This document shows, piece by piece, positions 8,094 through 15,369 of a DNA stretch of 18,232 nt. The stretch is taken from assembly GCA_017998025.1 (NCBI GenBank), contig JAGODW010000003.1, positions 1 through 18,232 on the forward strand, in the 5' to 3' direction. The translations under genes and the position numbers were made by a program. The notes under the pieces were generated by a model. That model made no database searches. It saw only the letters and a program-made list of their open reading frames with translations, and was not told the DNA's origin. This DNA comes from Spirochaetales bacterium (GTDB lineage: Bacteria > Spirochaetota > Spirochaetia > DTKZ01). Positions within the stretch are counted from its first letter, which is position 1. Every line of letters begins with the position of its first letter.

Positions 8094-9125
8094 CTACTGC
8101 GCTTTCCTCCGGCTATTTTCCGATAGATAGTTAGACCAGAATTGCGCCTCCTGAAACGTCGCTACATAGAAGAGAATTATAAGGTCTTGATAGCAAAGAT
8201 TCTGTAGAAGAAACTTCCAATCCTCCATCGCCGGATATCCGGCTATGACCAATACTTTTCCTTCCTCTTGAATCCCCTGTAACAGGGGAACCATATCTTC
8301 CCAGGGGAATCCTGTTTCATCCTTCTCTACAATGACTCCATCCACTAATTTAAGAATTGCTAATGTATCTATCCACCGAAGGGAAGGGGCTGATATTTTC
8401 AAGTAAAAAGCGTAGCCTAAATCTTTTTTCATTACATTGATAAATTCCCCCAGGGGATTTAGATTGCGTATCCAGTCCAGGTTAAAGAGTGATTCCTGGA
8501 TCACCACGCAGGGGATATCAAAAGGCAAAAAAGAACTCCCCGTTGTGTATTTTCCTTCTATGTTTTGGATGATGCTGAAAACATTCTGGTAAAAACGGAT
8601 TATAAATTCTATCGTTTTATCAATTGCTTTTTTTAGCGTGTCGGGACATGTTTTGACCCAGCTTTGTATTTGGCTTTCTCCGAAAAAAACTGTTGCCAGA
8701 CTGAGAATCCCTTTTATAGAAGGGATTGCTAAGGGGTATCTCCCCTGAGCGTGATATGCGGCGGATTTTAACATACGAAAGTATCCTTCTATCCAGGGAT
8801 TTTTCGAATCGAAGGAAGGATAAGCTCTTCGACTTGTTTGATCTTCTGAGGATACGAGCCGATACCCCTCCTTGCTTGCCTCAATAGGAATCCCGAGCAT
8901 GGCTTCTATCCAGGGAAAGTCAGGGTACAGTTCCGCTCCCCATAATCCTTCCTGGGTAATGTGGTTCCATGCCTCATATTCTTCATCTATCTCCTCTAGA
9001 TGCAGCCTTTGCACAAACATATCGGGAGATACCCGTGCTCCTGAGTCAAAATAGTGAGAGGTACGGCGGGTCGGATAAAACGCAACCCTCGGTCTATAAG
9101 AATATGTATAGCCTGCCTGAGACAT
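8094..9125 (-). CDS. Divergent URO-D-superfamily protein lacking the metal-site motif
   Basis: A 343-residue homologue of the protein at 5951-7027. Shared landmarks are DFPWIEAMLGIPIE versus AVPWIEGMLGCKI, NPWIEGYFRM versus SPWYRVYLRF, and GRYPLAIPSIKG versus GEYPVGLPILRG. Where URO-D1 has His-Leu-His-Gly, this protein reads YLKISAPS (residues 241-248), so the metal-ligand histidines are absent; the D-x-S-x-x-x-S-P segment is also lost (ESLFNLDWI). It may be non-catalytic or act on something else. The frame is open back to an ATG at 9239, but a strong -24/-12 promoter at 9143-9158 and family alignment (N-terminal RPRVAFYP strand) point to the ATG at 9125. The predicted leader is then only about 7 nt with no Shine-Dalgarno. 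It is first gene of the operon, 44 nt before tctC. Confidence 0.65.
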   Translation of the reverse strand: MSQAGYTYSYRPRVAFYPTRRTSHYFDSGARVSPDMFVQRLHLEEIDEEYEAWNHITQEGLWGAELYPDFPWIEAMLGIPIEASKEGYRLVSSEDQTSRRAYPSFDSKNPWIEGYFRMLKSAAYHAQGRYPLAIPSIKGILSLATVFFGESQIQSWVKTCPDTLKKAIDKTIEFIIRFYQNVFSIIQNIEGKYTTGSSFLPFDIPCVVIQESLFNLDWIRNLNPLGEFINVMKKDLGYAFYLKISAPSLRWIDTLAILKLVDGVIVEKDETGFPWEDMVPLLQGIQEEGKVLVIAGYPAMEDWKFLLQNLCYQDLIILFYVATFQEAQFWSNYLSENSRRKAQ

Positions 9126-9142
9126 AATCACATAGAAATTTA

Positions 9143-9158
9143 AGCAAAAAGCGTACCT
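9143..9158 (-). promoter_or_regulatory. Sigma-54 (-24/-12) promoter of the URO-D2 - tctC - URO-D1 operon
   Basis: The minus strand reads AGGTACGCTTTTTGCT. Against the RpoN consensus TGGCACG-N4-TTGCW it matches 10 of 12 fixed positions, with the invariant GG and GC exactly 10 bp apart. Predicted transcription start is about 9132. The next gene upstream (9440-11386, divergent) encodes a sigma-54 activator, which strongly supports function. Confidence 0.75.
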
Positions 9159-9367
9159 AAAGCATCTATTAATAAGGAATCCGGTCTCAATACTGTTATT
9201 TTGTGTCTTATTTTGCAAATAGTAGAAAAACGGATGCATAATTGACCAGTTCTTCTAGGATAATAAGAAAATTGTCACAAAAACATCTCTTTTTCCCTCC
9301 ATTAGTTCATGAAAATAAGTGGAATTTTTACCTCACTTCCTGGTTCCTGTTAAGATCTGGGTGAGAA

Positions 9368-9395
9368 TGTTTCAGAATTATTCATAATTGAAACA
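9368..9395. promoter_or_regulatory. Inverted repeat, candidate upstream activator site for the PrpR-like regulator
   Basis: TGTTTCA (9368-9374) and TGAAACA (9389-9395) form a perfect 7-bp inverted repeat with 14 bp between. A second dyad, AATTAT-TC-ATAATT (9376-9389), is nested in it off-centre. It lies about 210 bp upstream of the -24/-12 promoter and 45-72 bp before the regulator's start codon. It could serve both as enhancer and as autoregulatory site. The rest of 9126-9439 is AT-rich and shows no other gene. Confidence 0.5.
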
Positions 9396-9439
9396 AGTCC
9401 CCTGGACAGAATAGATGCGCTCGGAGTAAGATACGGCCT

Positions 9440-11386
9440 ATGATCAAAATGCTCCTTATCGCTCCGTATCAGGAGTTTGCAGACCAGTTTCTACAGGTGT
9501 TCCAGGAGCATACTAAGATACAACGTAAACGCGACATAGACCTGGATGACTACACCCTCCATACCGTGGTGGCGAGTTGGCCTTCGGAAATAAAGAACCT
9601 GGATCTTGATTTTGAAGTTATTGTTTCTCGGGGATTTGTTTCAGAAGAACTCCAGAGGATGGATCGTTTTATCCCGGTGGTGGAGGTTCCGGTAGCTGCC
9701 GGTGACCTGGTGCAAAGCTTGAAAAGAGCAAAAAATGAGTTTCAAGCTAAAAGGGTAGCGGTTCTGGGATCTCTCAACATGGTGATGGGCGTTGAGAAGT
9801 ACGAGGATGTCTTTGGGCTACAGGTTCAGCAGGTGATTCTGAATACGACGGAAGAGATTCGTTCTGCTGTGGAAGGAGTTGTGAAGAGCGGTACCGATAC
9901 GGTTATCGGCGGAGTAAAAACCTGCGCCTTTGCTGAAGAGCTGGGAGTTCCCCACGTGTTATTGGAATCGGGGAAAGAATCCATGTGGCATAGCATAACG
10001 GAAGCCAAACGATTAGCCCATGTAAGCCGGCGTGTGGAAGAGCAATCGGAGAATCTGAAAGTTATCCTTAATAAGTCGTTTGAAGGAATCATCGCAGTAG
10101 ATGCTTCCCAGCGGATCACCGTATTCAACCAGGCTGCCTCCCGGATCCTTTCTGTTTCTGCAATACAGGTCCTGGGGAGATCCGTGGATGAGGTATTACC
10201 TGCCTTAAAAGGGGTTTATATTGCAGAAACAGAGGAAGGAATGATTCCTGAGTTGATCCAATATGAGAAGAAACAGTTGAGTGTTCGGGGAACTTCCATA
10301 CGGCTCCGGGGGGAAAGTATTGGGCGAATTTACACGCTTCAGGAAGTATCAAAAATTCAGGAACTGGAAACCCGTATTCGAGAAAAGATCTATTTGCGGG
10401 GGCATGTGGCAAAACACACCTTTGAGGATATTATTGGAAGCAGCGCTGCAATCTTATCCGCAATACACACGGCAAAACGGTATAGTCTGGTAGATTCCAA
10501 CATACTTATCCTGGGGAAGACAGGGACAGGGAAAGAGTTATTTGCCCAGAGCATCCATACCTACAGCCCCCGAAAAAACGGCCCCTTTGTCGCTGTGAAT
10601 TGCGCTGCATTACCGGAAACCCTCCTGGAAAGTGAGCTATTCGGCTATGTCGAGGGAGCCTTCACCGGAGCTTCCAAGGGAGGCAAACCGGGGTTATTTG
10701 AGCTGGCACACCAGGGAACTCTCTTTTTGGATGAAATCTCCGAGATTCCTCCCCGACTTCAGGGGCGTCTTTTACGAGCTATTCAAGAAAAAGAGATTAT
10801 GCGGCTCGGCCATGATCGGGTCATTCCGGTGGATGTGCGTATTATTGCTGCTTCCAACAAAAATTTGATAGACATGGTTCGAGCGGGAGCATTTCGAGAG
10901 GATCTATACTATCGGATAGACATACTTACCCTTGAATTACCAGAGCTTGCAGAACGGAGGGAGGATATTCCGGCTATCGCGGAATATTGGATCCACCAGT
11001 TCACCCATCAATTTGGTCTTTCTCCAATTCAAATTACAGAAAAGGCGAAACGGCGTCTGAGAACTCTGGACCTCCCGGGAAATATTCGGCAGTTGCGAAA
11101 TTTCTGCGAGCGTCTCGTTGTGTTAAGCCAGTGTCAGGTGATCGATGAACGGGATGTAGAAGCAGTCGTTGCTGCATACACTTCACCTGTAAGCAGAAAG
11201 CCCTCTGTACAGGTTATGGGGAATCATGCAACCATAAACTTCAAGAAAGAAGTCCGGGATTTTGAAAAGGAACGATTGCTAACTGCGCTGAAAAATGCTG
11301 CTTATAATAAGAATCTGGCTGCAAAAGCATTGGGGATTAGCCGTACAACCCTCTGGCGGAGAATGCGGGAGCTTGAACTGATCTGA
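9440..11386 (+). CDS. PrpR-type sigma-54-dependent transcriptional activator (PrpR_N - PAS - AAA+ - Fis HTH)
   Basis: A 648-residue enhancer-binding protein. Residues 1-195 form a PrpR_N-like ligand-sensing domain, about 200-310 a PAS domain (LNKSFEGIIAVDASQRITVFNQAA start), and about 328-555 the AAA+ ATPase that remodels sigma-54 polymerase: Walker A GKTGTGKE (359-366), GAFTGA sigma-54 contact loop (406-411), Walker B TLFLDE (427-432), and the arginine region FREDLYYRID (485-494). The C-terminal Fis-type HTH is at about 622-645 (NLAAKALGISRTTLWRRM). All catalytic features look intact. GGAG lies 13 nt before the ATG, a rather long spacing. It sits between the URO-D/tctC operon and tctBA, so these are the likely targets. 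PrpR of Salmonella senses 2-methylcitrate, but no methylcitrate genes are here, so the effector is probably the transported acid or its product. Confidence 0.93.
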   Translation: MIKMLLIAPYQEFADQFLQVFQEHTKIQRKRDIDLDDYTLHTVVASWPSEIKNLDLDFEVIVSRGFVSEELQRMDRFIPVVEVPVAAGDLVQSLKRAKNEFQAKRVAVLGSLNMVMGVEKYEDVFGLQVQQVILNTTEEIRSAVEGVVKSGTDTVIGGVKTCAFAEELGVPHVLLESGKESMWHSITEAKRLAHVSRRVEEQSENLKVILNKSFEGIIAVDASQRITVFNQAASRILSVSAIQVLGRSVDEVLPALKGVYIAETEEGMIPELIQYEKKQLSVRGTSIRLRGESIGRIYTLQEVSKIQELETRIREKIYLRGHVAKHTFEDIIGSSAAILSAIHTAKRYSLVDSNILILGKTGTGKELFAQSIHTYSPRKNGPFVAVNCAALPETLLESELFGYVEGAFTGASKGGKPGLFELAHQGTLFLDEISEIPPRLQGRLLRAIQEKEIMRLGHDRVIPVDVRIIAASNKNLIDMVRAGAFREDLYYRIDILTLELPELAERREDIPAIAEYWIHQFTHQFGLSPIQITEKAKRRLRTLDLPGNIRQLRNFCERLVVLSQCQVIDERDVEAVVAAYTSPVSRKPSVQVMGNHATINFKKEVRDFEKERLLTALKNAAYNKNLAAKALGISRTTLWRRMRELELI

Positions 11387-11422
11387 AACATTTTGAAAAC
11401 ACTTCAACAGAAGGATGGATGT

Positions 11423-11459
11423 ATGCATTTTGCATTTTTAAGACAGAATAAATTATACT
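11423..11459 (+). promoter_or_regulatory. Sigma-70-type promoter for tctBA with a palindrome over the -35
   Basis: TTGCAT (11430-11435), an 18-bp spacer and TATACT (11454-11459) form a good promoter about 115 bp before tctB. ATGCA-TTT-TGCAT (11423-11435) is a perfect short inverted repeat overlapping the -35 and may be an operator. A weaker -24/-12-like match (AGGATGG-N4-ATGCA, 11412-11427) overlaps it with correct GG/GC spacing, but fits only 7 of 12 positions. Confidence 0.55.
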
Positions 11460-11580
11460 TTATCTGGAAAAGAATTAAAGGAGAGGGGAAAATGGATTTA
11501 ATGAGGGGTGTTAGGCATAGAATTTGCTAAATGATGTTCCACAAATAGTTTATTCAAGCAATGTCGAAAGGAGAATGCGC

Positions 11581-12069
11581 ATGCACTTAGAAACAAGAAA
11601 GAGGGACCTTTTTATCGGTATCGGGTTTTTACTCTTGTCTATCGGGGTCTGGATTGCTTCTTTTTCCATTAAACGGTTGGTGGTTTCTAGAATCGGTTCG
11701 GCTTTTGTACCCCAGCTGGCTGCTTCGCTCTTAGGGATCCTCAGCATCATTTTAATCGTACAGAGTGTCGCAGCAAAGTCGAAGGCTGTTCCAGAAGCGT
11801 CCCAGAAAGAGAAACCTGAGGTTTCTGCCGAAAGCCGGAAGCGGGTATTGTTAACGTTCCTTCTCATCCTTCTATATTTAGCTTTATTAGAACCCGTGGG
11901 ATTCCTTATTACTACTGCGTTTTACCTGTTCTTCCAGTTTCTGGTGCTAAGCCGTAAAAAACCAAATTTGCCTCTTTATGGGCTTATAGCAGTTTCCACT
12001 TCTATAATTGTGTACTACCTTTTTGTAAAAGTATTCATCCTCTTTCTTCCCGCAGGGATCCTCGGATAG
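11581..12069 (+). CDS. tctB: TctB-family small membrane subunit of a tripartite tricarboxylate transporter
   Basis: A 162-residue inner-membrane protein. It starts with a basic MHLETRKRDLF segment, followed by a helix at about 10-28, another at about 40-61, a hydrophilic charged loop (66-87, rich in K/E), then closely spaced hydrophobic stretches at about 88-123 and 131-158. This is the four- to five-helix TctB pattern. The ATG at 11581 is chosen because GGAG ends 7 nt before it; an in-frame ATG at 11575 is too close to that site, and the frame extends further upstream without other support. tctA begins 11 nt after the stop. TctB assists TctA, the main permease; its own function is poorly understood. 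Confidence 0.87.
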   Translation: MHLETRKRDLFIGIGFLLLSIGVWIASFSIKRLVVSRIGSAFVPQLAASLLGILSIILIVQSVAAKSKAVPEASQKEKPEVSAESRKRVLLTFLLILLYLALLEPVGFLITTAFYLFFQFLVLSRKKPNLPLYGLIAVSTSIIVYYLFVKVFILFLPAGILG

Positions 12070-12080
12070 GAGTATAGAGT

Positions 12081-13568
12081 ATGTTGGATATGTTTATAGT
12101 AGGATTTTCACAAATTCTTGAGTTAGAGCCTCTCATCCTTATAGTGTTGGGAGTAGGGGTGGGGATTATTTTTGGTGCTATTCCCGGTTTAACAGCGACC
12201 ATGGCAGTAGCCCTCTGTCTTCCTCTGACGTTTGGCATGCCGCCGGTTCATGGGATGGCTCTCTTGATCGGTCTCTACATCGGAGGGGTTTCTGGAGGGT
12301 TGATTTCAGCGATTCTTATTAATATACCGGGAACTCCCTCAAGTATAGCGACCTGTTTCGACGGTCATCCTATGGCTGCAAAAGGAGAAGCAGGAAAGGC
12401 GCTGGGAGCAGGTATTTTTTATTCTTTCCTGGGCGGCCTTTTCAGTTTCCTGGTTCTTTTCTTCGTTTCTCCTCCACTGGCAGATATCGCCCTCCGGTTT
12501 GGTCCTCAAGAGTACTTTTCCATTGCCATCTTTTCCCTCACGTTGATTGCAAGCCTGTCTACAGGTTCCATTGTAAAGGGATTGATGAGTGGAATTATAG
12601 GTTTACTTCTATCCTGTGTGGGCACAGCTCCTATTGATGCCTATCCCCGGTTTACCTTTGGATTCTATCAACTGGACGGAGGTTTCAACCTGCTGCCTGC
12701 TCTTGTTGGACTATTTGCCATTTCTGAAATTTTGAAAACTGCTGAATCAGATATAGAAATCCGGGTTGAGGATATTCAGAACTACCAGATAAAAGGATTT
12801 GGTTTTACCAAGAAAGAGTTTAAGGAGCAACTGGGGAACTTTATCCGATCCAGCCTGATCGGTACGGGAATTGGGATTCTGCCGGGCATCGGGGGAGGAA
12901 CTTCCAATATTCTTTCCTACATTGCAGCAAAAAAAATGTCCAAGCATCCAGAGAAATTCGGTACGGGAATCATCGATGGTATCGTAGCCTCTGAGACAGC
13001 GAACAATGCCTCTATCGGAGGAGCCCTTGTACCGCTCCTGGCCATGGGGATCCCCGGCGATACAGTAACCGCCATGCTTCTGGGGGGCCTTATGATTCAT
13101 GGTCTTTCGCCTGGGCCTCTTCTATTTACCACTTCCGGAGATATTGTATATGGTATTTTTGCTGCCTTGATCGTTGCTAACTTTGTTATGGTGATTATGG
13201 AGTATTACGGAATGCGGTTCTTTGTGCGATTACTCCGAATCCCCAAGCATATCATGCTTCCCATTATTATTGTTTTCTGTGTGGTAGGGGCGTACGGCCT
13301 GAATAACCGGGTGTTTGACGCCTGGTCCGTAATGTTTTTTGGAGTGCTGGGGTATGCATTGGAAAAGGGAGGCTTCCCCCTTTCTCCCGTTATATTAGGT
13401 TTTATTTTAGGACCGATCGCTGAAACGAATCTCCGGCGGGGACTGATGTTGACGCAGGGGGATTTTTTACCCTTCCTGACCAAGCCTATTTCGGGTACGT
13501 TCCTTCTGATTGCAGTAGCATCTGTGGTATATTCAGCGATTAAAGAGCATAAGAAGGTAAAAAGCTAA
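12081..13568 (+). CDS. tctA: TctA-family large permease subunit of a tripartite tricarboxylate transporter
   Basis: A 495-residue polytopic membrane protein with about 10-12 hydrophobic segments that moves the carboxylate across the inner membrane, driven by an ion gradient. The two family repeats are visible: GAIPGLTATMAVALCLPLTFG (32-52) with NIPGTPSSIATCFDGHPMA (81-99), and GILPGIGGGTSNILSYIAA (264-282) with MGIPGDTVTAMLLGGLMIHG (321-340). The length is normal for the family. AGGAG overlaps the tctB stop and serves the ATG at 12081, so the two genes are tightly linked. It converges with the DUF6485 gene, only 18 nt away, and no clear terminator lies in that gap. No tctC sits in this operon; the likely partner is the tctC at 7075-8049. 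Confidence 0.95.
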   Translation: MLDMFIVGFSQILELEPLILIVLGVGVGIIFGAIPGLTATMAVALCLPLTFGMPPVHGMALLIGLYIGGVSGGLISAILINIPGTPSSIATCFDGHPMAAKGEAGKALGAGIFYSFLGGLFSFLVLFFVSPPLADIALRFGPQEYFSIAIFSLTLIASLSTGSIVKGLMSGIIGLLLSCVGTAPIDAYPRFTFGFYQLDGGFNLLPALVGLFAISEILKTAESDIEIRVEDIQNYQIKGFGFTKKEFKEQLGNFIRSSLIGTGIGILPGIGGGTSNILSYIAAKKMSKHPEKFGTGIIDGIVASETANNASIGGALVPLLAMGIPGDTVTAMLLGGLMIHGLSPGPLLFTTSGDIVYGIFAALIVANFVMVIMEYYGMRFFVRLLRIPKHIMLPIIIVFCVVGAYGLNNRVFDAWSVMFFGVLGYALEKGGFPLSPVILGFILGPIAETNLRRGLMLTQGDFLPFLTKPISGTFLLIAVASVVYSAIKEHKKVKS

Positions 13569-13586
13569 CGGGGGAAAGAGACGTTG

Positions 13587-13781
13587 TCAGAGTTTCGTAC
13601 TTTTTATATAGAAAGAAATCGAACGGTCGTATGTCCGTTCCGCTTCTTTGGAAAAATAGCAGGCGGGGAGTTCCCCCGCCCTGCGATGATAGGCGATACA
13701 TTCACAGCAGATGCCCTTTCTAGAACAGGGGTAGGTGCAATTACAGTTTTTTAAGTTCGATTCTATCGCACACGGTTTCAT
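13587..13781 (-). CDS. DUF6485-type small cysteine-rich protein
   Basis: A 64-residue protein with cysteines clustered as [23 protein letters not shown], then ELPACYF and a [10 protein letters not shown] segment. This matches my memory of the DUF6485 pattern (CxCTYPxCxRKGxCCxCxxYHRxxxELPACxF...YDRS). The Cys/His content suggests binding of zinc or another metal; no function is known. The start is the ATG at 13781 (a GTG directly before it is possible). AGGAAG overlaps the stop codon of the upstream UMP synthase gene, leaving 12 nt between stop and start, so the two are almost certainly co-transcribed. Whether this reflects a link to pyrimidine synthesis is unknown. Confidence 0.8.
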   Translation of the reverse strand: MKPCAIESNLKNCNCTYPCSRKGICCECIAYHRRAGELPACYFSKEAERTYDRSISFYIKSTKL

Positions 13782-13793
13782 CACGAGTACTTC

Positions 13794-15209
13794 CTATGCG
13801 ATGGTGGCTGCTGCTGCTACTCGCTGAGGACGATGAATTTCCATCGCTTCCCAGGCTTTCTCCCGGTACAATTTGGCCGCTGTTGCTGGATCTGTCGCTC
13901 CGTATATACCCCGGCCTACGATAATTCCATCTGCTCCGCCTTCGATTGCATCCTCCAGGCAAAGGTACTGCTGCCCTAATTCATCTCCTCCTTTACGGAG
14001 CTGTACACCGGGCATAAGAAGGAGCTGACCTTCCGGGAGTTTCTCCCGGAACCGTTTCAGGTCTTCCAGCGATTCTCCATGGCCGATGTACCCCGCCACC
14101 CAGGCAGGATGTTTTCGCCCGATCTCAATGACTTTTCGGGTGTATCCTTCGGTAATCAGATTGTTTCGGGAGGACATCCGAGCTAAGAGGAAGGCGCTTC
14201 CTCCGTTCTGTGTCTGGGTTCCTTCATCTCCAAACAACCCTTTTAGAATATCCTCACCAGAAATTAAATGTACGGTTACTGCATCAGCCCAATCCGCAAT
14301 ACGATAGATCCCCCCCCGGTACTGCATTCGGACAGTGTTTCCAATATCGGCAAACTTGCGATCTGCCAGGATATAAAAATCTTCCTCTTCAGCTAAAGCG
14401 GATAAGCGGACGGGGAAAGTGGGGTCAAAGTCCTCCAGGATATCTACATGAACCTTTACCATGGCAATTTCCGAGGCAGTGGCTTCAAGGATGCGGAAAA
14501 AATCGCTCTTGGTGGTGGCATCCAGGCTAAGAATCAGGTTTGTCCGTTTCCGATACATAAGTTCTGTCAGTTTATCGGCAAAGGGATTCTGAACCGAAAG
14601 ATCGCTGGAGGCGGATTCTAAATTGCGGGTAAAGATCCGGGCTTGTTCTGCCTGATGGGGAGAAACTTTTCCCTCTTTTTGAAGGGTAGAAAGGATATCT
14701 TCCAGGTTTAGCAGGCTATGCAAGCGGTATCCCCGCCCGGCAAGCACCTCTCGAGCCCGTAAACTTCGATCGATAAACACCACAAAGTCTTGCACTTTAA
14801 GGCCGGCCGCTTCAAAAGCTTCAGCGGTTTCTATTTTACTTTCTCCGGTGGTAATTACATCATCAATTACCAAACAGCGATCTCCCTGCTTGTAACTGCC
14901 AACAATGCTTCCTCCCAGGCCGTAGGTTTTTTCTTCTTTTCTGCAGTAAACGAGCGGTTTCCCCAACCGTTGGGCTATTACTGCTGCATAGGGAAGGGCT
15001 GTGTAGGGAATCCCCGTAACCACATCAAACTCCATCTCCCGGACCTTATCTATAAGCATATCTACCATTCGCTGAAAAATATCAGGTTTAGAAACAATAT
15101 CCCGCAGATCAATGTAAAAGGGCGATACCTTTCCGCTCTTCAGGACAAAGTTACCAAATTTTACCGCTCCGGAACGTTCCAGGTCCAGGATAAGACTCTG
15201 ATGGTTCAT
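13794..15209 (-). CDS. pyrEF: Bifunctional UMP synthase: orotate phosphoribosyltransferase - OMP decarboxylase fusion, eukaryote-like
   Basis: A 471-residue cytoplasmic fusion catalysing the last two steps to UMP. The N-terminal OPRTase (about 1-195) has the PRPP loop LVIDDVITTGES (113-124) and the RKEEKTYG segment (90-97). The C-terminal OMP decarboxylase (about 210-465) has Lys252 in MVKVHVDIL and the Asp283-x-Lys285-x-x-Asp288 set in ADRKFADIG, giving the complete K-D-K-D active site, plus MPGVQLRKGGDELGQQY (399-415) and GIIVGRGIYGATDP (428-441). The ODC domain reads like the eukaryotic type, and the domain order is that of animal and plant UMPS. GAGGAG precedes the ATG. A promoter and an attenuator-like leader lie upstream, and a DUF6485 gene follows. 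The alanine-rich tail (AAAATIA) looks unstructured. Confidence 0.95.
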   Translation of the reverse strand: MNHQSLILDLERSGAVKFGNFVLKSGKVSPFYIDLRDIVSKPDIFQRMVDMLIDKVREMEFDVVTGIPYTALPYAAVIAQRLGKPLVYCRKEEKTYGLGGSIVGSYKQGDRCLVIDDVITTGESKIETAEAFEAAGLKVQDFVVFIDRSLRAREVLAGRGYRLHSLLNLEDILSTLQKEGKVSPHQAEQARIFTRNLESASSDLSVQNPFADKLTELMYRKRTNLILSLDATTKSDFFRILEATASEIAMVKVHVDILEDFDPTFPVRLSALAEEEDFYILADRKFADIGNTVRMQYRGGIYRIADWADAVTVHLISGEDILKGLFGDEGTQTQNGGSAFLLARMSSRNNLITEGYTRKVIEIGRKHPAWVAGYIGHGESLEDLKRFREKLPEGQLLLMPGVQLRKGGDELGQQYLCLEDAIEGGADGIIVGRGIYGATDPATAAKLYREKAWEAMEIHRPQRVAAAATIA

Positions 15210-15291
15210 AGGGATCTCTCCTCATTAAGGTTTAAAGAAGAACGATCAGACCGATCGTAAATCAGGCAAAGGGAATATAGTAAGGAAGGTA

Positions 15292-15320
15292 TAAAAAAAA
15301 AGGAGCCATTCACGGCTCCT
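15292..15320 (-). terminator. Strong intrinsic terminator in the UMP synthase leader (attenuator)
   Basis: On the minus strand AGGAGCC (15320-15314) pairs with GGCTCCT (15307-15301), a 7-bp stem with a 6-nt loop, followed directly by a run of 9 T. A consensus promoter lies about 130 nt upstream on the same strand with no other gene between, so this terminator controls read-through into pyrEF or ends a short RNA. Confidence 0.85.
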
Positions 15321-15335
15321 CTAAATAACAATCTT

Positions 15336-15369
15336 AAAAAAATTCGGATCCCAGGAAAATTTCTCCTGG
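15336..15369 (-). promoter_or_regulatory. Pause-like hairpin plus U7 run in the pyrEF leader
   Basis: CCAGGA (15369-15364) and TCCTGG (15356-15351) form a 6-bp stem with a 7-nt loop on the minus strand, followed 8 nt later by TTTTTTT (15342-15336). The run is too far from the stem for a standard terminator. A U-rich stretch just before the attenuator is where UTP-sensitive pausing occurs in the E. coli pyrBI leader. Confidence 0.5.

Noticed and set aside
5951..9125. Assignment of the URO-D-like genes as hemE (heme biosynthesis)
   Set aside because: Sequence landmarks fit the uncharacterised/methyltransferase-like branch, two divergent copies flank a transporter gene, and no other tetrapyrrole genes are present.
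13662..13680. Perfect 7-bp GC hairpin (GGCGGGG/CCCCGCC) followed on the minus strand by a T-rich stretch
   Set aside because: It sits inside the DUF6485 coding region and encodes the conserved AGELPACYF segment, so codon constraint explains it. Premature termination remains possible but unsupported.
15242..15258. ACGATC-N5-GATCGT inverted repeat just before pyrEF as an operator or second terminator
   Set aside because: Short stem, no T run, and no known operator match; recorded only as possible leader structure.
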